A stretch of 64,000 nucleotides of DNA, taken from the NCBI RefSeq assembly GCF_003058325.1, contig NZ_CP028843.1:5387001-5451000 (forward strand). Direction: 5' to 3'. The position numbers were made by a program, and so were the translations under genes. Positions 42,512 through 50,328 of the stretch are shown in pieces. Numbering within the stretch: the stretch's first letter is position 1; each line of letters opens with the position of its first letter. Under the pieces are notes generated by a model. That model worked only from the letters and a program-made list of their open reading frames with translations. It ran no database searches and had not been told where the DNA came from. This stretch comes from Methylobacterium currus. Lineage in GTDB: Bacteria > Pseudomonadota > Alphaproteobacteria > Rhizobiales > Beijerinckiaceae.

Positions 42512-43651
42512 TCAATAGTATCCGCTACCGGTCTTCGCCTCGGCCGCCTCGAAGCGCTTCGCCGTGAACGCCCCCACCAGCTCCGGCTCCAGGCTGCCTG
42601 CCGCCACCATCCGGGCGATCTCGAAGGCGTGGTTGGAAGCGAGCGTCACGCCCGAGTGGCAGCAGGCCACGAAGGCGCCGGGATGGGTCTCCGACTGGTC
42701 GTAGATCGGGAAGCCGTCCCGCGGCATCACCCGGATGCCGGACCAGCTGCGGACCACGTTGAGCCGGGCGAGATGCGGGAAGGTGCGCTGCGCCCGGTCG
42801 GCCATCACGGCGTTGATGCCCTGGCGCATGGAGCGATCGTCGAGCACGTCTTCCTTGCTGTCGCCGATCATCACCGTGCCCTCGTCGGTCTGGCGCAGGG
42901 TCGAGAGCGGGTGGGGCAGGAAGGGCTGCGTGCGCTCGGTGACGACGATCTGGCCTCGCGTCGGGCCCATCGGCGCCGAGAGGCCGACCATCGGGGCCAG
43001 CGCCTGGTTGGCGTTGCCGGCGGCGAGCACCACCTTGGCCGCCCGCACCTCGCCGGCAGGGGTCGTCAGCCGGAACTCGGCCCCCTCGCGGGTGATGGCG
43101 GAGACCGGCCGCTCCGGCAGGTAATCGACGCCGAACGCCTTCAGCCCGGCATGGAACGCCCGGTAGGTGCGCAGCGAGTTCACGTGGCCGTCGAGCGGGC
43201 AGAAGCTGCCGCCGGAGACCTCCGGGCCGATGCCCGGCAGCGCCCGCTCGACCTCCGCCCGGGAGACCATCCGCATCTCGTAGTCGGCGGCACCGATCTG
43301 GTTGTGCATCCGGGCGACGAGGTCGGTGCGCCGGCCGTACTCGTCCTCGCCGAGGGTGATGTGAAAGCCGCCATTCTGCTGCAACGAGACGTCGAGCCCG
43401 CTCTGCTCGCGCAAGGCGGCGGCGAGGTCTCCCCAGCTCTTCGCCGCGCGCACGGTCCAGCCGGTATAGGCCGGCATGCCGAGGCCCTTGCTCTGCACCC
43501 AGACGAGGGCGAAGTTCGCCCGCGAGGCGCGCTTGGTGATGTCGCCCTCGTCGAGGACGGCCACCCGCTGCCCGAGCCGGCCGAGGCCCCAGGCGATGGC
43601 CGAGCCGAGCAGGCCGCCGCCGACGACGGCGACGTCGTAGTCCTTGGACAT
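42512..43651 (-). CDS. Second DAO-family FAD-dependent oxidoreductase in the amine cluster
   Basis: This is a 379-aa flavoprotein. FAD binding: DVAVVGGGLLGSAIAWGLGR. Further DAO motifs are SFCPLDGHVNSLRTYRAFHA and VVLAAGNANQAL, with a C-terminal GAFVACCHSGVTLASNHAFE. It resembles glycine/D-amino-acid oxidase and sarcosine-oxidase-beta proteins but is distinct from the DAO subunit at 39.4 kb. It lies 38 bp after the permease PotC-like gene on the same strand. Two DAO enzymes in one cluster suggest two successive oxidations or two related substrates. Confidence 0.87.
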   Translation of the reverse strand: MSKDYDVAVVGGGLLGSAIAWGLGRLGQRVAVLDEGDITKRASRANFALVWVQSKGLGMPAYTGWTVRAAKSWGDLAAALREQSGLDVSLQQNGGFHITLGEDEYGRRTDLVARMHNQIGAADYEMRMVSRAEVERALPGIGPEVSGGSFCPLDGHVNSLRTYRAFHAGLKAFGVDYLPERPVSAITREGAEFRLTTPAGEVRAAKVVLAAGNANQALAPMVGLSAPMGPTRGQIVVTERTQPFLPHPLSTLRQTDEGTVMIGDSKEDVLDDRSMRQGINAVMADRAQRTFPHLARLNVVRSWSGIRVMPRDGFPIYDQSETHPGAFVACCHSGVTLASNHAFEIARMVAAGSLEPELVGAFTAKRFEAAEAKTGSGYY

Positions 43652-43689
43652 GTGAGCTCCTGTACGCGGCTCGCGGTCAGTGACTGCCC

Positions 43690-44490
43690 TCAGTGGGTCC
43701 CTTTGCCCGCGAGCACGCGGTCGAGGCCGTAGAGGCGGTCGAGGATGGCGAGACACACCATGGTGACGGCGATCACGCAGGCCGAGACCGAGGTCACCAG
43801 CGGGTCGATGTTGTCCTGGATGTAGAGGAACATGCGCACCGGCAGCGTCTCGGTGCCGGGCGCGGCGAGGAAGACCGTCATGGTCAGATCGTCGAAGGAC
43901 TGGATGAAGGCGAGCGCCCAGCCGCTCACCACGCCGGGCAGGATGAGCGGCAGCGTCACCCGGCGAAACAGCGTGAACCCGCCGGCCCCGAGCGAGACCG
44001 CCGCCCGCTCCACCGACGGGTCGAGCCCGGCGGCGGCGGCCAGCGTCAGCCGGAACGCGAACGGAAACACCACGACGATGTGGGCGGCGAGCAGCGCCAG
44101 GAAGGTGCCGCCGAGGTTCAGCGCCGTGAAGAAGCGCAGGAAGGCGACGCCCAGCACCACGTGCGGGATCATCAGCGGCGACAGGAACAGGGCCTGGAGC
44201 GCGCTCCGGCCCGGCACCTTGTAGCGGGTGAGCGCGAGCGCCGCCGGCACCGCGAAGAGCAGGGCGATGAGCGACGACAGCGCGCCGAGCCCGAGGCTGA
44301 CCCAGAAGGCGTGGACGAATTCAGGGTAATCCGCGATCGCCCTGAACCAGCGCAGCGAGAATCCGTTCGTCGGCAGCGACAGGAAGCCCTCCGGCGTGAA
44401 GGCGACGAGGCAGACGACGACGATCGGCGCCAGCATGAAGGTCACGAACAGGCCGTGGAAGGCGAGCGCGAGGGGGCCGTTGCGGCTCAC
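43690..44490 (-). CDS. ABC importer permease, spermidine/putrescine type (PotC-like)
   Basis: This is a 266-aa inner-membrane permease with six helices. The N-terminal helix is LALAFHGLFVTFMLAPIVVV. The EAA-type loop that contacts the ATPase is AAVSLGAGGFTLFRRVTLPL followed by ILPGVVSGWALAF. It belongs to the polyamine/opine/iron family permeases. The start is GTG 44490, overlapping the preceding permease by 4 nt. It is part of a complete importer with the genes at 44487, 45401 and 46853. Confidence 0.92.
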   Translation of the reverse strand: MSRNGPLALAFHGLFVTFMLAPIVVVCLVAFTPEGFLSLPTNGFSLRWFRAIADYPEFVHAFWVSLGLGALSSLIALLFAVPAALALTRYKVPGRSALQALFLSPLMIPHVVLGVAFLRFFTALNLGGTFLALLAAHIVVVFPFAFRLTLAAAAGLDPSVERAAVSLGAGGFTLFRRVTLPLILPGVVSGWALAFIQSFDDLTMTVFLAAPGTETLPVRMFLYIQDNIDPLVTSVSACVIAVTMVCLAILDRLYGLDRVLAGKGTH

Positions 44491-45404
44491 TGGGACACCT
44501 CCGCGTAAGCCCGCTCGACCAGCGCGTTGGCGCCGACGACGATCAGGATGAGGCCGACGAGCAGCAGCACCGCCACCGCGGCGCCGAGCGGCCAGTTCAG
44601 CGTGTTGAGGAACTCGTCGTAGGCGAGCGTCGCCGCGACCTTGAGCCGGCGCCCGCCGATGATCGCCGGGGTCGCGAAGGCGCTCGCCGAGAGCGAGAAC
44701 ACGATGATCGCGCCCGACAGCACGCCCGGCATGATCTGCGGCAGGACGATGCGGCGGATGATGGTGACGGGACCCGCCCCCAGCGACATCGCCGCATGCT
44801 CGACCTGCGGGTCGAGGCGCTGCAGCGCGGCCCAGACCGACAGCACCATGAACGGCATCATCACGTGGACCAGCGCGATGACGACGCCGGTCTCGGTGAA
44901 CAGGAACGGCAGCGGCGAGGCGATCAGCCCGAGCGACATCAGGAGCTTGTTGGCGAGCCCGTTCGAGCCCCCGAACAGCAGCGCCCAGCCGAGGGTCCGC
45001 GCCACCACCGAGATGAGGAGCGGCCCGAGGATCAGGAGCAGGAAGATTCCACGCCAGCGCCCGCTCATCCGGTTGAGGATGTAGGCTTCCGGCGCGCCGA
45101 GCAGAGCCGTGGCCAGGGTCGTGATCAGCGCGATGCGGAGCGTGCGCCCGAACATCTCGGCGTAGTACGGGTCGGTGGCGATCTCCTGCCAGTTCTTCAG
45201 GATCAGGACCGGCTCGATGCCCTTGTACTGACCCCAGTCGTGGAACGAGAGCAGCACCGTCATCGCCAGCGGCACCAGGACGATGCCGGCGAACAGCATC
45301 ACGGCCGGCAGGATCAGCCAGAGCGGCACGCGGCTGGCTCGGGGCTCCGGGGCCGCTTCCGGCGTCGCGGCCGGCAAAGTGGTCGTGGTCGCGGCGGCGT
45401 TCAC
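44487..45404 (-). CDS. ABC importer permease, spermidine/putrescine type (PotB-like)
   Basis: This is a 305-aa permease. The first helix is LWLILPAVMLFAGIVLVPLA, and a large periplasmic loop follows (SFHDWGQYKGIEPVLILKN). The EAA loop is AAMSLGAGPVTIIRRIVLPQ followed by IMPGVLSG. The start is GTG 45404, overlapping the ATPase gene by 4 nt. Together with the PotC-like partner it forms the heterodimeric channel. Confidence 0.92.
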   Translation of the reverse strand: MNAAATTTTLPAATPEAAPEPRASRVPLWLILPAVMLFAGIVLVPLAMTVLLSFHDWGQYKGIEPVLILKNWQEIATDPYYAEMFGRTLRIALITTLATALLGAPEAYILNRMSGRWRGIFLLLILGPLLISVVARTLGWALLFGGSNGLANKLLMSLGLIASPLPFLFTETGVVIALVHVMMPFMVLSVWAALQRLDPQVEHAAMSLGAGPVTIIRRIVLPQIMPGVLSGAIIVFSLSASAFATPAIIGGRRLKVAATLAYDEFLNTLNWPLGAAVAVLLLVGLILIVVGANALVERAYAEVSQ

Positions 45405-46462
45405 GCGGCGGCTCCGGCGCGCAGGCTCATGTCCTCAGGCTTCCAGGCGAGGCGCACCGCCTCGCCCTCTCCGGGCAAGCCTAGGCCGTCATTCGGGCGC
45501 ACCACGATGGCCGGGCCGCACTCGGTCTCGCATTGGAAGAGCCAGTGGTTGCCCTGGAAGATGCGGGCGGAAACCCGGCCCGGCAGGCCGGATTCGGCGA
45601 ATCCGATCCGCTCGGGCCGCACGCTGATCGTCACCGGGCCGCGCAGGCCTGCGGGCGCCGGCGCGCTCCAGCCGCCGGCGACGATCCGGGCCGGGCTGGC
45701 CCCCTCGATCCGGGCGGCGAAGTCGTTGGTCTTGCCGAGGAACTGGGCGACGAAGGCGGAGGCGGGCCGCTCGTAGGTGTCCTGCGGCGTGCCGATCTGC
45801 TCGATGCGGCCCTTGCTCATCACGACGATCCGGTCGGAGAGCGACAGCGCCTCGGTCTGGTCGTGGGTGACGAGAATCGTGGTGGTGCCGAGGTTGCGCT
45901 GGATCTGGCGCAGCTCGATCTGCATCTCCTCGCGCAGCTTGGCATCGAGATTCGACAGCGGCTCGTCGAGGAGCAGCACGCTCGGCCGGATCACGAGGGC
46001 GCGGGCGAGCGCGACGCGCTGCTGCTGGCCGCCGGACATCCGGCGCGGATGGCGGTCCTCGTAGCCGGCGAGCCCCACCATCGCCAGCGCCGCGCGGACC
46101 CGCTCGGTGCGCTCGGCCTTGCTGACGCGCTGCATCTCCAGGCCGAACGCGACGTTCTCGGCCGCTGTCATGTGCGGAAACAGGGCGTAGCTCTGGAAGA
46201 CGATGCCGAGGCCGCGCTTCGCGGGGTGGACCTGCGTCAGGTCGCGGCCCTCCAGGCGGATCGTCCCCCGGGAGGGCTGGAGGAAGCCGGCGATCATCTG
46301 CAGCGTCGTGGTCTTGCCGCAGCCCGAGGGGCCGAGGAACGAGATGAACTCGCCGGGCGCGACCGCGAGGTTGAAATCCTCGACCGCGACATGGGTGCCG
46401 AAGGCCTTGGCGACGTGCTCGAGCTCGAGCAAAGGCGCGGCGGAGCGGGAGGGTGTCGTCAT
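45401..46462 (-). CDS. ABC importer ATPase, spermidine/putrescine type (PotA-like)
   Basis: This is a 353-aa ATPase of the CUT1/polyamine class. Walker A is FLGPSGCGKTTTLQMIAGFL, the Q-loop is GIVFQSYALFPHM, the ABC signature is RMSGGQQQRVALARAL, Walker B is VLLLDEPLSNLDAKLRE and the switch His is in LVTHDQTEAL. A C-terminal TOBE domain (about 270-345) includes VTISVRPERIGFAESG. The gene lies 390 bp after the substrate-binding protein, with several repeats in between, so expression may be differential. Confidence 0.94.
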   Translation of the reverse strand: MTTPSRSAAPLLELEHVAKAFGTHVAVEDFNLAVAPGEFISFLGPSGCGKTTTLQMIAGFLQPSRGTIRLEGRDLTQVHPAKRGLGIVFQSYALFPHMTAAENVAFGLEMQRVSKAERTERVRAALAMVGLAGYEDRHPRRMSGGQQQRVALARALVIRPSVLLLDEPLSNLDAKLREEMQIELRQIQRNLGTTTILVTHDQTEALSLSDRIVVMSKGRIEQIGTPQDTYERPASAFVAQFLGKTNDFAARIEGASPARIVAGGWSAPAPAGLRGPVTISVRPERIGFAESGLPGRVSARIFQGNHWLFQCETECGPAIVVRPNDGLGLPGEGEAVRLAWKPEDMSLRAGAAA

Positions 46463-46852
46463 AGGCAGGATCCGGGGCTGTCCGGGGAAGGAAGAGGCGC
46501 GGATTTCACCTCTTCCCGCGGGCGGGGAGAGGGCTGTTCCGCCGTTCAGGGGAACAGCAAGCTCACGCAGCGAATCGGAGGTTCGCCGCGAGGGTGAGGG
46601 GGTGGTGCCGGAGGAGTCTCATTCGTCGAGCCCCCCTCACCCTCGCTCCGGCTAAGTGTCTCTCACAAAACTCCCGGTCCCTTTCGTCGCTCGCCGTGGC
46701 GGCGCCGGTGCAGCGGGAGTCTCGTGAGGTGCGCTAAGCCTCCGCTTGCTTCACCCCCGACGAGGGTGGTGAAGCCCTCTCTCCGCGAGCGGGGAGCGGA
46801 GGAAACCCGCGCCTTTCACGGCGAAGCTTGATTCTTTCAGGATCCGGCAGAC
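46463..46852. repeat. Repeat-rich 390-bp gap between the ABC ATPase and binding-protein genes
   Basis: There is no gene here. From right to left on the minus strand it holds a hairpin near 46774-46800 (CTCTCCGC-GA-GCGGGGAG) with a CCCGCGCC block, and the 80-bp element at 46655-46734. It also holds an inverted repeat, GCGAGGGTGAGGGGG (46588-46602) with CCCCCTCACCCTCGC (46632-46646), and a weaker CTCTTCCCGC/CGGGGAGAG hairpin at 46507-46528. Such intercistronic hairpins after the binding-protein gene commonly raise its mRNA level over the rest of the operon. Confidence 0.75.
46655..46734 (+). repeat. 80-bp imperfect palindromic element (copy 1; inverted partner at 58309)
   Basis: It begins AGTGTCTCTCACAAAACTCC and ends GCGGGAGTCTCGTGAGGTGC. 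The two ends are imperfect inverted repeats of each other. The reverse complement of 58309-58387 matches it along the whole length, with about ten substitutions and one 1-nt indel. It is a small mobile or REP-like element; no coding capacity is seen. Confidence 0.85.
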
Positions 46853-47890
46853 TTAGCGCTCGACCTCCCGGTTCCACCTTTTCGTCCATTCCTCGCGCTT
46901 CTCGTTCACCACGGTCCAGTCCGGCGTGTACAAAGCGGCGGCGCGGGGGCCGACGGGGGCCATCTTGATGATCTCCGGCGGCACCTCGATCGATTTCAGC
47001 ACCGGGCCGTAGCCGTATTCCTTCAGCATCGTCAGCTGCACCTTGGGGTCGAGCAGCGCCTTGATGAAGGCGTTGGCGAGCGGCGACCCCTTCGGCTTGG
47101 CGATCGGGCAGGCGGCGGTGAGGAGCGCGACCGCGCCCTCCTTCGGATAGACGAAATCGACCGGGAAGCCGGTATTGGCCAGCCCCTGCACCCGGCCGGT
47201 GCCCCACACCGCGATCACCGCCTGGCCGGACTGGAATAGTTCGGTCATCTTGCCGGGCGACGGCTCGTAGGCGAGCACGTTCGGGTTGATCTCGGACTTG
47301 AAGATCTTGAACGCGGAATCGACGTTCTTCTCGCTGCCGCCGTTCATCTTCGCCAGCATCACCAGGACGTTGAGCCCGTAGGTGTTGTTGATCGGCGGGA
47401 TGACGAGCTTTTGGCGGTATTTCGGGTCCTTGAGGTCGTTCCAGGATGTCGGCGGCGCCCAGCCCTTCTCCGCAAACACCTTGGTGTTGTACATGAGCCC
47501 GGTGGCGACGAGGCCGGTCGCCACCGCCTTGTCGTCGGTGAACCGGGCGAGGTCGTAAAGGTCGCCGGTCGGCACGCCCTCGACCTTATCGCAGAATCCG
47601 AGCTGGATCGCCTGGTACATCGGGCCGTCATCGACGATGGCGACGTCGATCTGCTGGTTGCCCTTCTGTGCCTGGAGCTTGGCAAGCGTGTCGGTGGAGT
47701 TGCCGGCGACGTACTCGACCTTGACGTTGTTGGCCTTCTCGAAGGCCGGGATCACCTCGGTGCGGATCGTCTTCTCGAACGAGCCGCCATAGCCGGCGAC
47801 GTAGAGCGTCGTCTGCTGCGCCGTCGCGGGAGCGAGGGAGGTGGCCAGGGCCGTGAGGCCGAGGGCGGTCAGGAGGCCGAGCTTCTTCAC
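46853..47890 (-). CDS. ABC importer periplasmic substrate-binding protein, spermidine/putrescine/opine type
   Basis: This is a 345-aa exported binding protein. The signal peptide (VKKLGLLTALGLTALATSLA, cut after ATAQ) is followed by LYVAGYGGSFEKTIRTEVIP, typical of extracellular solute-binding family 1/8 proteins for polyamines, opines or N-substituted amino acids. KMTELFQSGQAVIAVWGTGR lies in the hinge and ligand region. I chose GTG 47890 because the signal peptide begins there; the longer frame to 48064 overlaps the LysR gene. It heads the importer cluster and is divergent from lysR. Confidence 0.92.
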   Translation of the reverse strand: MKKLGLLTALGLTALATSLAPATAQQTTLYVAGYGGSFEKTIRTEVIPAFEKANNVKVEYVAGNSTDTLAKLQAQKGNQQIDVAIVDDGPMYQAIQLGFCDKVEGVPTGDLYDLARFTDDKAVATGLVATGLMYNTKVFAEKGWAPPTSWNDLKDPKYRQKLVIPPINNTYGLNVLVMLAKMNGGSEKNVDSAFKIFKSEINPNVLAYEPSPGKMTELFQSGQAVIAVWGTGRVQGLANTGFPVDFVYPKEGAVALLTAACPIAKPKGSPLANAFIKALLDPKVQLTMLKEYGYGPVLKSIEVPPEIIKMAPVGPRAAALYTPDWTVVNEKREEWTKRWNREVER

Positions 47891-47998
47891 CAAGGACCTG
47901 TCTCCTCTCGCGGACGCGATGCGGCGTTGCACAAGAATGTGCCATGGCGCCGCGATAGGCAAAAAGGTGCCGGGCCGGCCGACGATCGTCCAATGCGA

Positions 47999-48036
47999 AA
48001 TGGCGCGCCATTCATGTCGAAATGTTATGGTTCGAC
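47999..48036. promoter_or_regulatory. Dyads in the divergent SBP/lysR promoter region
   Basis: A perfect 14-bp palindrome, AATGGCGCGCCATT (47999-48012), is followed by an inverted repeat GTCGAA-N9-TTCGAC (48016-48036). The second ends 21 nt before the lysR ATG. Two adjacent dyads in a divergent LysR promoter fit a recognition site plus an activation site. The ligand is presumably the imported compound. Confidence 0.5.
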
Positions 48037-48057
48037 GCGGATGCAACGGGAGGCCGG

Positions 48058-48963
48058 ATGGCACGGATCAACCTGCGGCAGGTCGAGGCCTTCCGCGCCA
48101 CGATGCTCACCGGCAGCGTCACCGAGGCCGCCGCCCTGATGGGAGTGACGCAACCGGCGGTGAGCCGGCTCCTGCGCGATCTCCAGGCGCTCCTCAACAT
48201 GCCGCTGTTCGAGAAGCGCGGCACCGGCCTGGTGCCGAATGCCGCCGCGACCGCGCTCTACACCGAGGTCGAGCGCTCCTTCGTCGGGCTCGAGCGGATC
48301 GGGGCGGCGGCGGAGGAGATTCGCGCCCGGCGCACCGGATTCCTGCGGGTCGCGGCCCTGCCGGCGCTCGCCAACGGCTACCTGCCGCGGCTGACCGGAC
48401 ACTTCCTCAAGGATCGGCCGAACCTGAACCTGTCGCTGTTCGGCGTGATCTCGCCCCTGGTGGTCGACTGGGTGACGAACAACCAGTGCGATGTCGGGTT
48501 CGCCGAAGTGCCGATCGCCCATGAGGGCGTACCGAGCCAGCGCCTGCCGGCGGTGGCCCGGGTCGCGGTGCTGCCGGAGGGCCACCGGTTGGCCGAGAAG
48601 CCCGAGCTGGGACCGCGCGACTTCGAGGGCGAGACCTTCGTGTCGCTCACTGCCGGTTCGACCGGGCGCCATCTCGTCGACCAGGCCTTCCACCGCGACG
48701 GCGTGCGGCGGATCCTGCGCATCGAGACCGCCCTGTCGGAGATCATCTGCGGGCTGGTCTCGTCGGGAATCGGGGTGTCGATCTCCGATCCGTTCACGGC
48801 GCGGGAATTCGAGGGCCGCGGCGTGGTGGTGCGGCCCTTCCTGCCTCGGATCGAGTTCGAGTTCGCGGCGGTGTTTCCGCCCCAGCGCAGCCCGTCGCCG
48901 GTCGCCCTCGACCTCGTCGCGGCGGTGCGCGACTCGCTCCTGGCGCCGCCCTTCTCCGGTTGA
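48058..48963 (+). CDS. LysR-family regulator of the amine/opine cluster (NocR/OccR-like)
   Basis: This is a 301-aa LysR regulator. The DNA-binding domain reads INLRQVEAFRATMLTGSVTE then AALMGVTQPAVSRLLRDLQA. The effector domain (about 90-295) includes NQCDVGFAEVPIAHEG and EIICGLVSSGIGVSISDPFT, as in opine regulators. I chose ATG 48058 because GGGAGG lies 6 nt upstream. It is divergent from the substrate-binding gene and is the obvious local activator. The inducer is unknown. Confidence 0.9.
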   Translation: MARINLRQVEAFRATMLTGSVTEAAALMGVTQPAVSRLLRDLQALLNMPLFEKRGTGLVPNAAATALYTEVERSFVGLERIGAAAEEIRARRTGFLRVAALPALANGYLPRLTGHFLKDRPNLNLSLFGVISPLVVDWVTNNQCDVGFAEVPIAHEGVPSQRLPAVARVAVLPEGHRLAEKPELGPRDFEGETFVSLTAGSTGRHLVDQAFHRDGVRRILRIETALSEIICGLVSSGIGVSISDPFTAREFEGRGVVVRPFLPRIEFEFAAVFPPQRSPSPVALDLVAAVRDSLLAPPFSG

Positions 48964-48989
48964 CGACAGGTGCGCCGTCCGATCCTCCG

Positions 48990-50141
48990 TCACGACAACC
49001 GTCGCCGGCGCATCGCCAGGAGTTCGGTCCCGGTCTGGTACCTCCCCTCCCCTGCCAGGCGGACGAGGCGCCGGAAGTAGCCGCCCGGATTGCGAATCCG
49101 GTTCTGGCCCGTTCGGACGTCGTCATCGTGAGCTTGCGCCACGATCAGCACCAGCACCGCCGCCTCGTAGGGCCCGAGAACCGCGCAGGCCTCGGCCCAG
49201 GCGCTCGGATGGGCGCCGATCGACGCTCTCACCCGCCGTCCGGCATCGAGGATCTCGTGCTCCTCGCGGATGTCGCCGCTCACCAGATCGCGCACCACCG
49301 GGCAGGCCTCGACGACCAGCGCCGGTGTCGGAGCCATCTCCGGTTGCTCGATCCGGCGAGGCGTCTCGGCGATCCCCGACGAGTCCTTGCTCCAAGCCTC
49401 GGTAGGAGATCCTTTCTCTGTTTCTACGTGCGGGCATGTGTTGCCGTCACAGCCGGCTGCGTAGAAGCGATCCTCCACCATCCGGCGCAGCTCGCTCCAG
49501 GCGTCGAGCACGAGGTCGGGATCGCCGGCGCCGCGCCGCTCGGGCGTGCTCGCCTCGAGCGCGCCTTGCGCCGCGACGAGATCGGCGACGGTCGTGTCGG
49601 GATGACGTGTGGTGAGGGCCTGCAACGCCTCCGCCACGGCGCGCCGGTGCATCGTCACGAGATCGAAGGCACGCCGGCGCCGCTCCCGCGCCTCGGCCCG
49701 GGCCTGGATCGCGAGCGCCCAGTCGCCCCTTCGGGCGTAGAGCGGCGTCAGGTCGAACCCGAAGGCGTCGAGGATCGTCCCGTCGCGGGAGCGGATCGCG
49801 TAGCGCTTGCCGTTGGCGGAATCCTTCGGCGTGATGATCTCCAGGCCGACGAGATCGCGCAAGGCATAGCGCACCGCGCGCTCAGACAGTCCGGTGCGCG
49901 AGACCAGGTACTCGTTCGACGGCCACACGATCAGGCGCGACCAATCCTGCTCGCCCCAGGCGGCGACGAGTTCGGACAGGACCAGCCGGAGGGCCGGACG
50001 CAGTCCGAGCGCCTTCGCGGCTTCCCGGGCGGAGGCGGACAATTCCTTGCGCGTGACCGTGCGCCCGTCCTCGAGGGCGCGTCGCTGTCCGGCGAGGGCG
50101 GCGCGCGTCAGCGGCCGGCCCCCGGTCTGAACCATCTCCAC
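48990..50141 (-). CDS. repC: RepC-family replication initiator, separated from repAB
   Basis: RepC is the initiator of repABC replicons and binds an origin within its own gene. The 383-aa protein has the N-terminal RPLTRAALAGQRRALE and the winged-helix signature WPSNEYLVSRTGLSERAVRY, then DSANGKRYAIRSRDGTILDA. The C-terminal domain ends RIRNPGGYFRRLVRLAGEGR. GTG 50141 has a perfect AAGGAGG 6 nt upstream. Positions 49380-49450 are locally AT-rich, where the origin lies in known repC genes. In standard operons repC follows repB; here it is alone and inverted, 4.6 kb from repA. The leader contains antisense-control features. Confidence 0.9.
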   Translation of the reverse strand: MEMVQTGGRPLTRAALAGQRRALEDGRTVTRKELSASAREAAKALGLRPALRLVLSELVAAWGEQDWSRLIVWPSNEYLVSRTGLSERAVRYALRDLVGLEIITPKDSANGKRYAIRSRDGTILDAFGFDLTPLYARRGDWALAIQARAEARERRRRAFDLVTMHRRAVAEALQALTTRHPDTTVADLVAAQGALEASTPERRGAGDPDLVLDAWSELRRMVEDRFYAAGCDGNTCPHVETEKGSPTEAWSKDSSGIAETPRRIEQPEMAPTPALVVEACPVVRDLVSGDIREEHEILDAGRRVRASIGAHPSAWAEACAVLGPYEAAVLVLIVAQAHDDDVRTGQNRIRNPGGYFRRLVRLAGEGRYQTGTELLAMRRRRLS

Positions 50142-50195
50142 TCCACACCTCCTTGGACGGAGGCAAAGCGGGACCGTTCGCCCGAGAGGGCGTCA

Positions 50196-50223
50196 TTGAC
50201 GAGAAGGTCGGGAACCGCTAGAA
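50196..50223 (+). promoter_or_regulatory. Candidate promoter of a counter-transcribed RNA in the repC leader
   Basis: TTGACG (50196-50201) and CTAGAA (50218-50223), with a 16-bp spacer, give a rhizobial sigma-70-like promoter on the strand opposite repC. It sits between the repC start and the hairpin at 50282, where ctRNA promoters are found in repABC plasmids. Confidence 0.5.
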
Positions 50224-50229
50224 GGAGGG

Positions 50230-50316
50230 TGTCAATCCGGTCTTCCAGCGGCGGCTTCCCCAGCCCCCGTTATGAGATCCCAAAAAGCGCCGAGGTCCCC
50301 ACCTCGGCGCTTTTTT
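50230..50316 (+). ncRNA. Candidate antisense ctRNA (incompatibility RNA) for repC
   Basis: A transcript from the promoter at 50196-50223 would start near 50230 and end at the strong terminator at 50316, giving an RNA of about 85 nt complementary to the repC leader. In repABC plasmids such an RNA lowers repC translation by letting the leader hide the Shine-Dalgarno. Here the leader contains CCTCCTT (complement of plus 50222-50228), a perfect 7-nt match to the AAGGAGG ribosome-binding site (complement of plus 50148-50154). It is longer than the roughly 50-60-nt ctRNAs described. Start position and existence are inferred. Confidence 0.5.
50282..50316. terminator. Intrinsic terminator, 15-bp stem, CCCC loop, A/T tails on both sides
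   Basis: AAAAAGCGCCGAGGT (50282-50296), the loop CCCC, ACCTCGGCGCTTTTT, then one more T. It is a textbook intrinsic terminator on the plus strand with six Ts, and on the minus strand with five. On the minus strand it lies between the 65-aa gene and repC, so repC transcription from upstream must read through it. Confidence 0.9.
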
Positions 50317-50328
50317 GCTTTGCTGCGT

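Noticed and set aside
42512..43651. Second DAO gene as a duplicate of the 39.4-kb DAO subunit
   Set aside because: The two sequences share only family motifs. They are different subfamilies, not a recent duplication.
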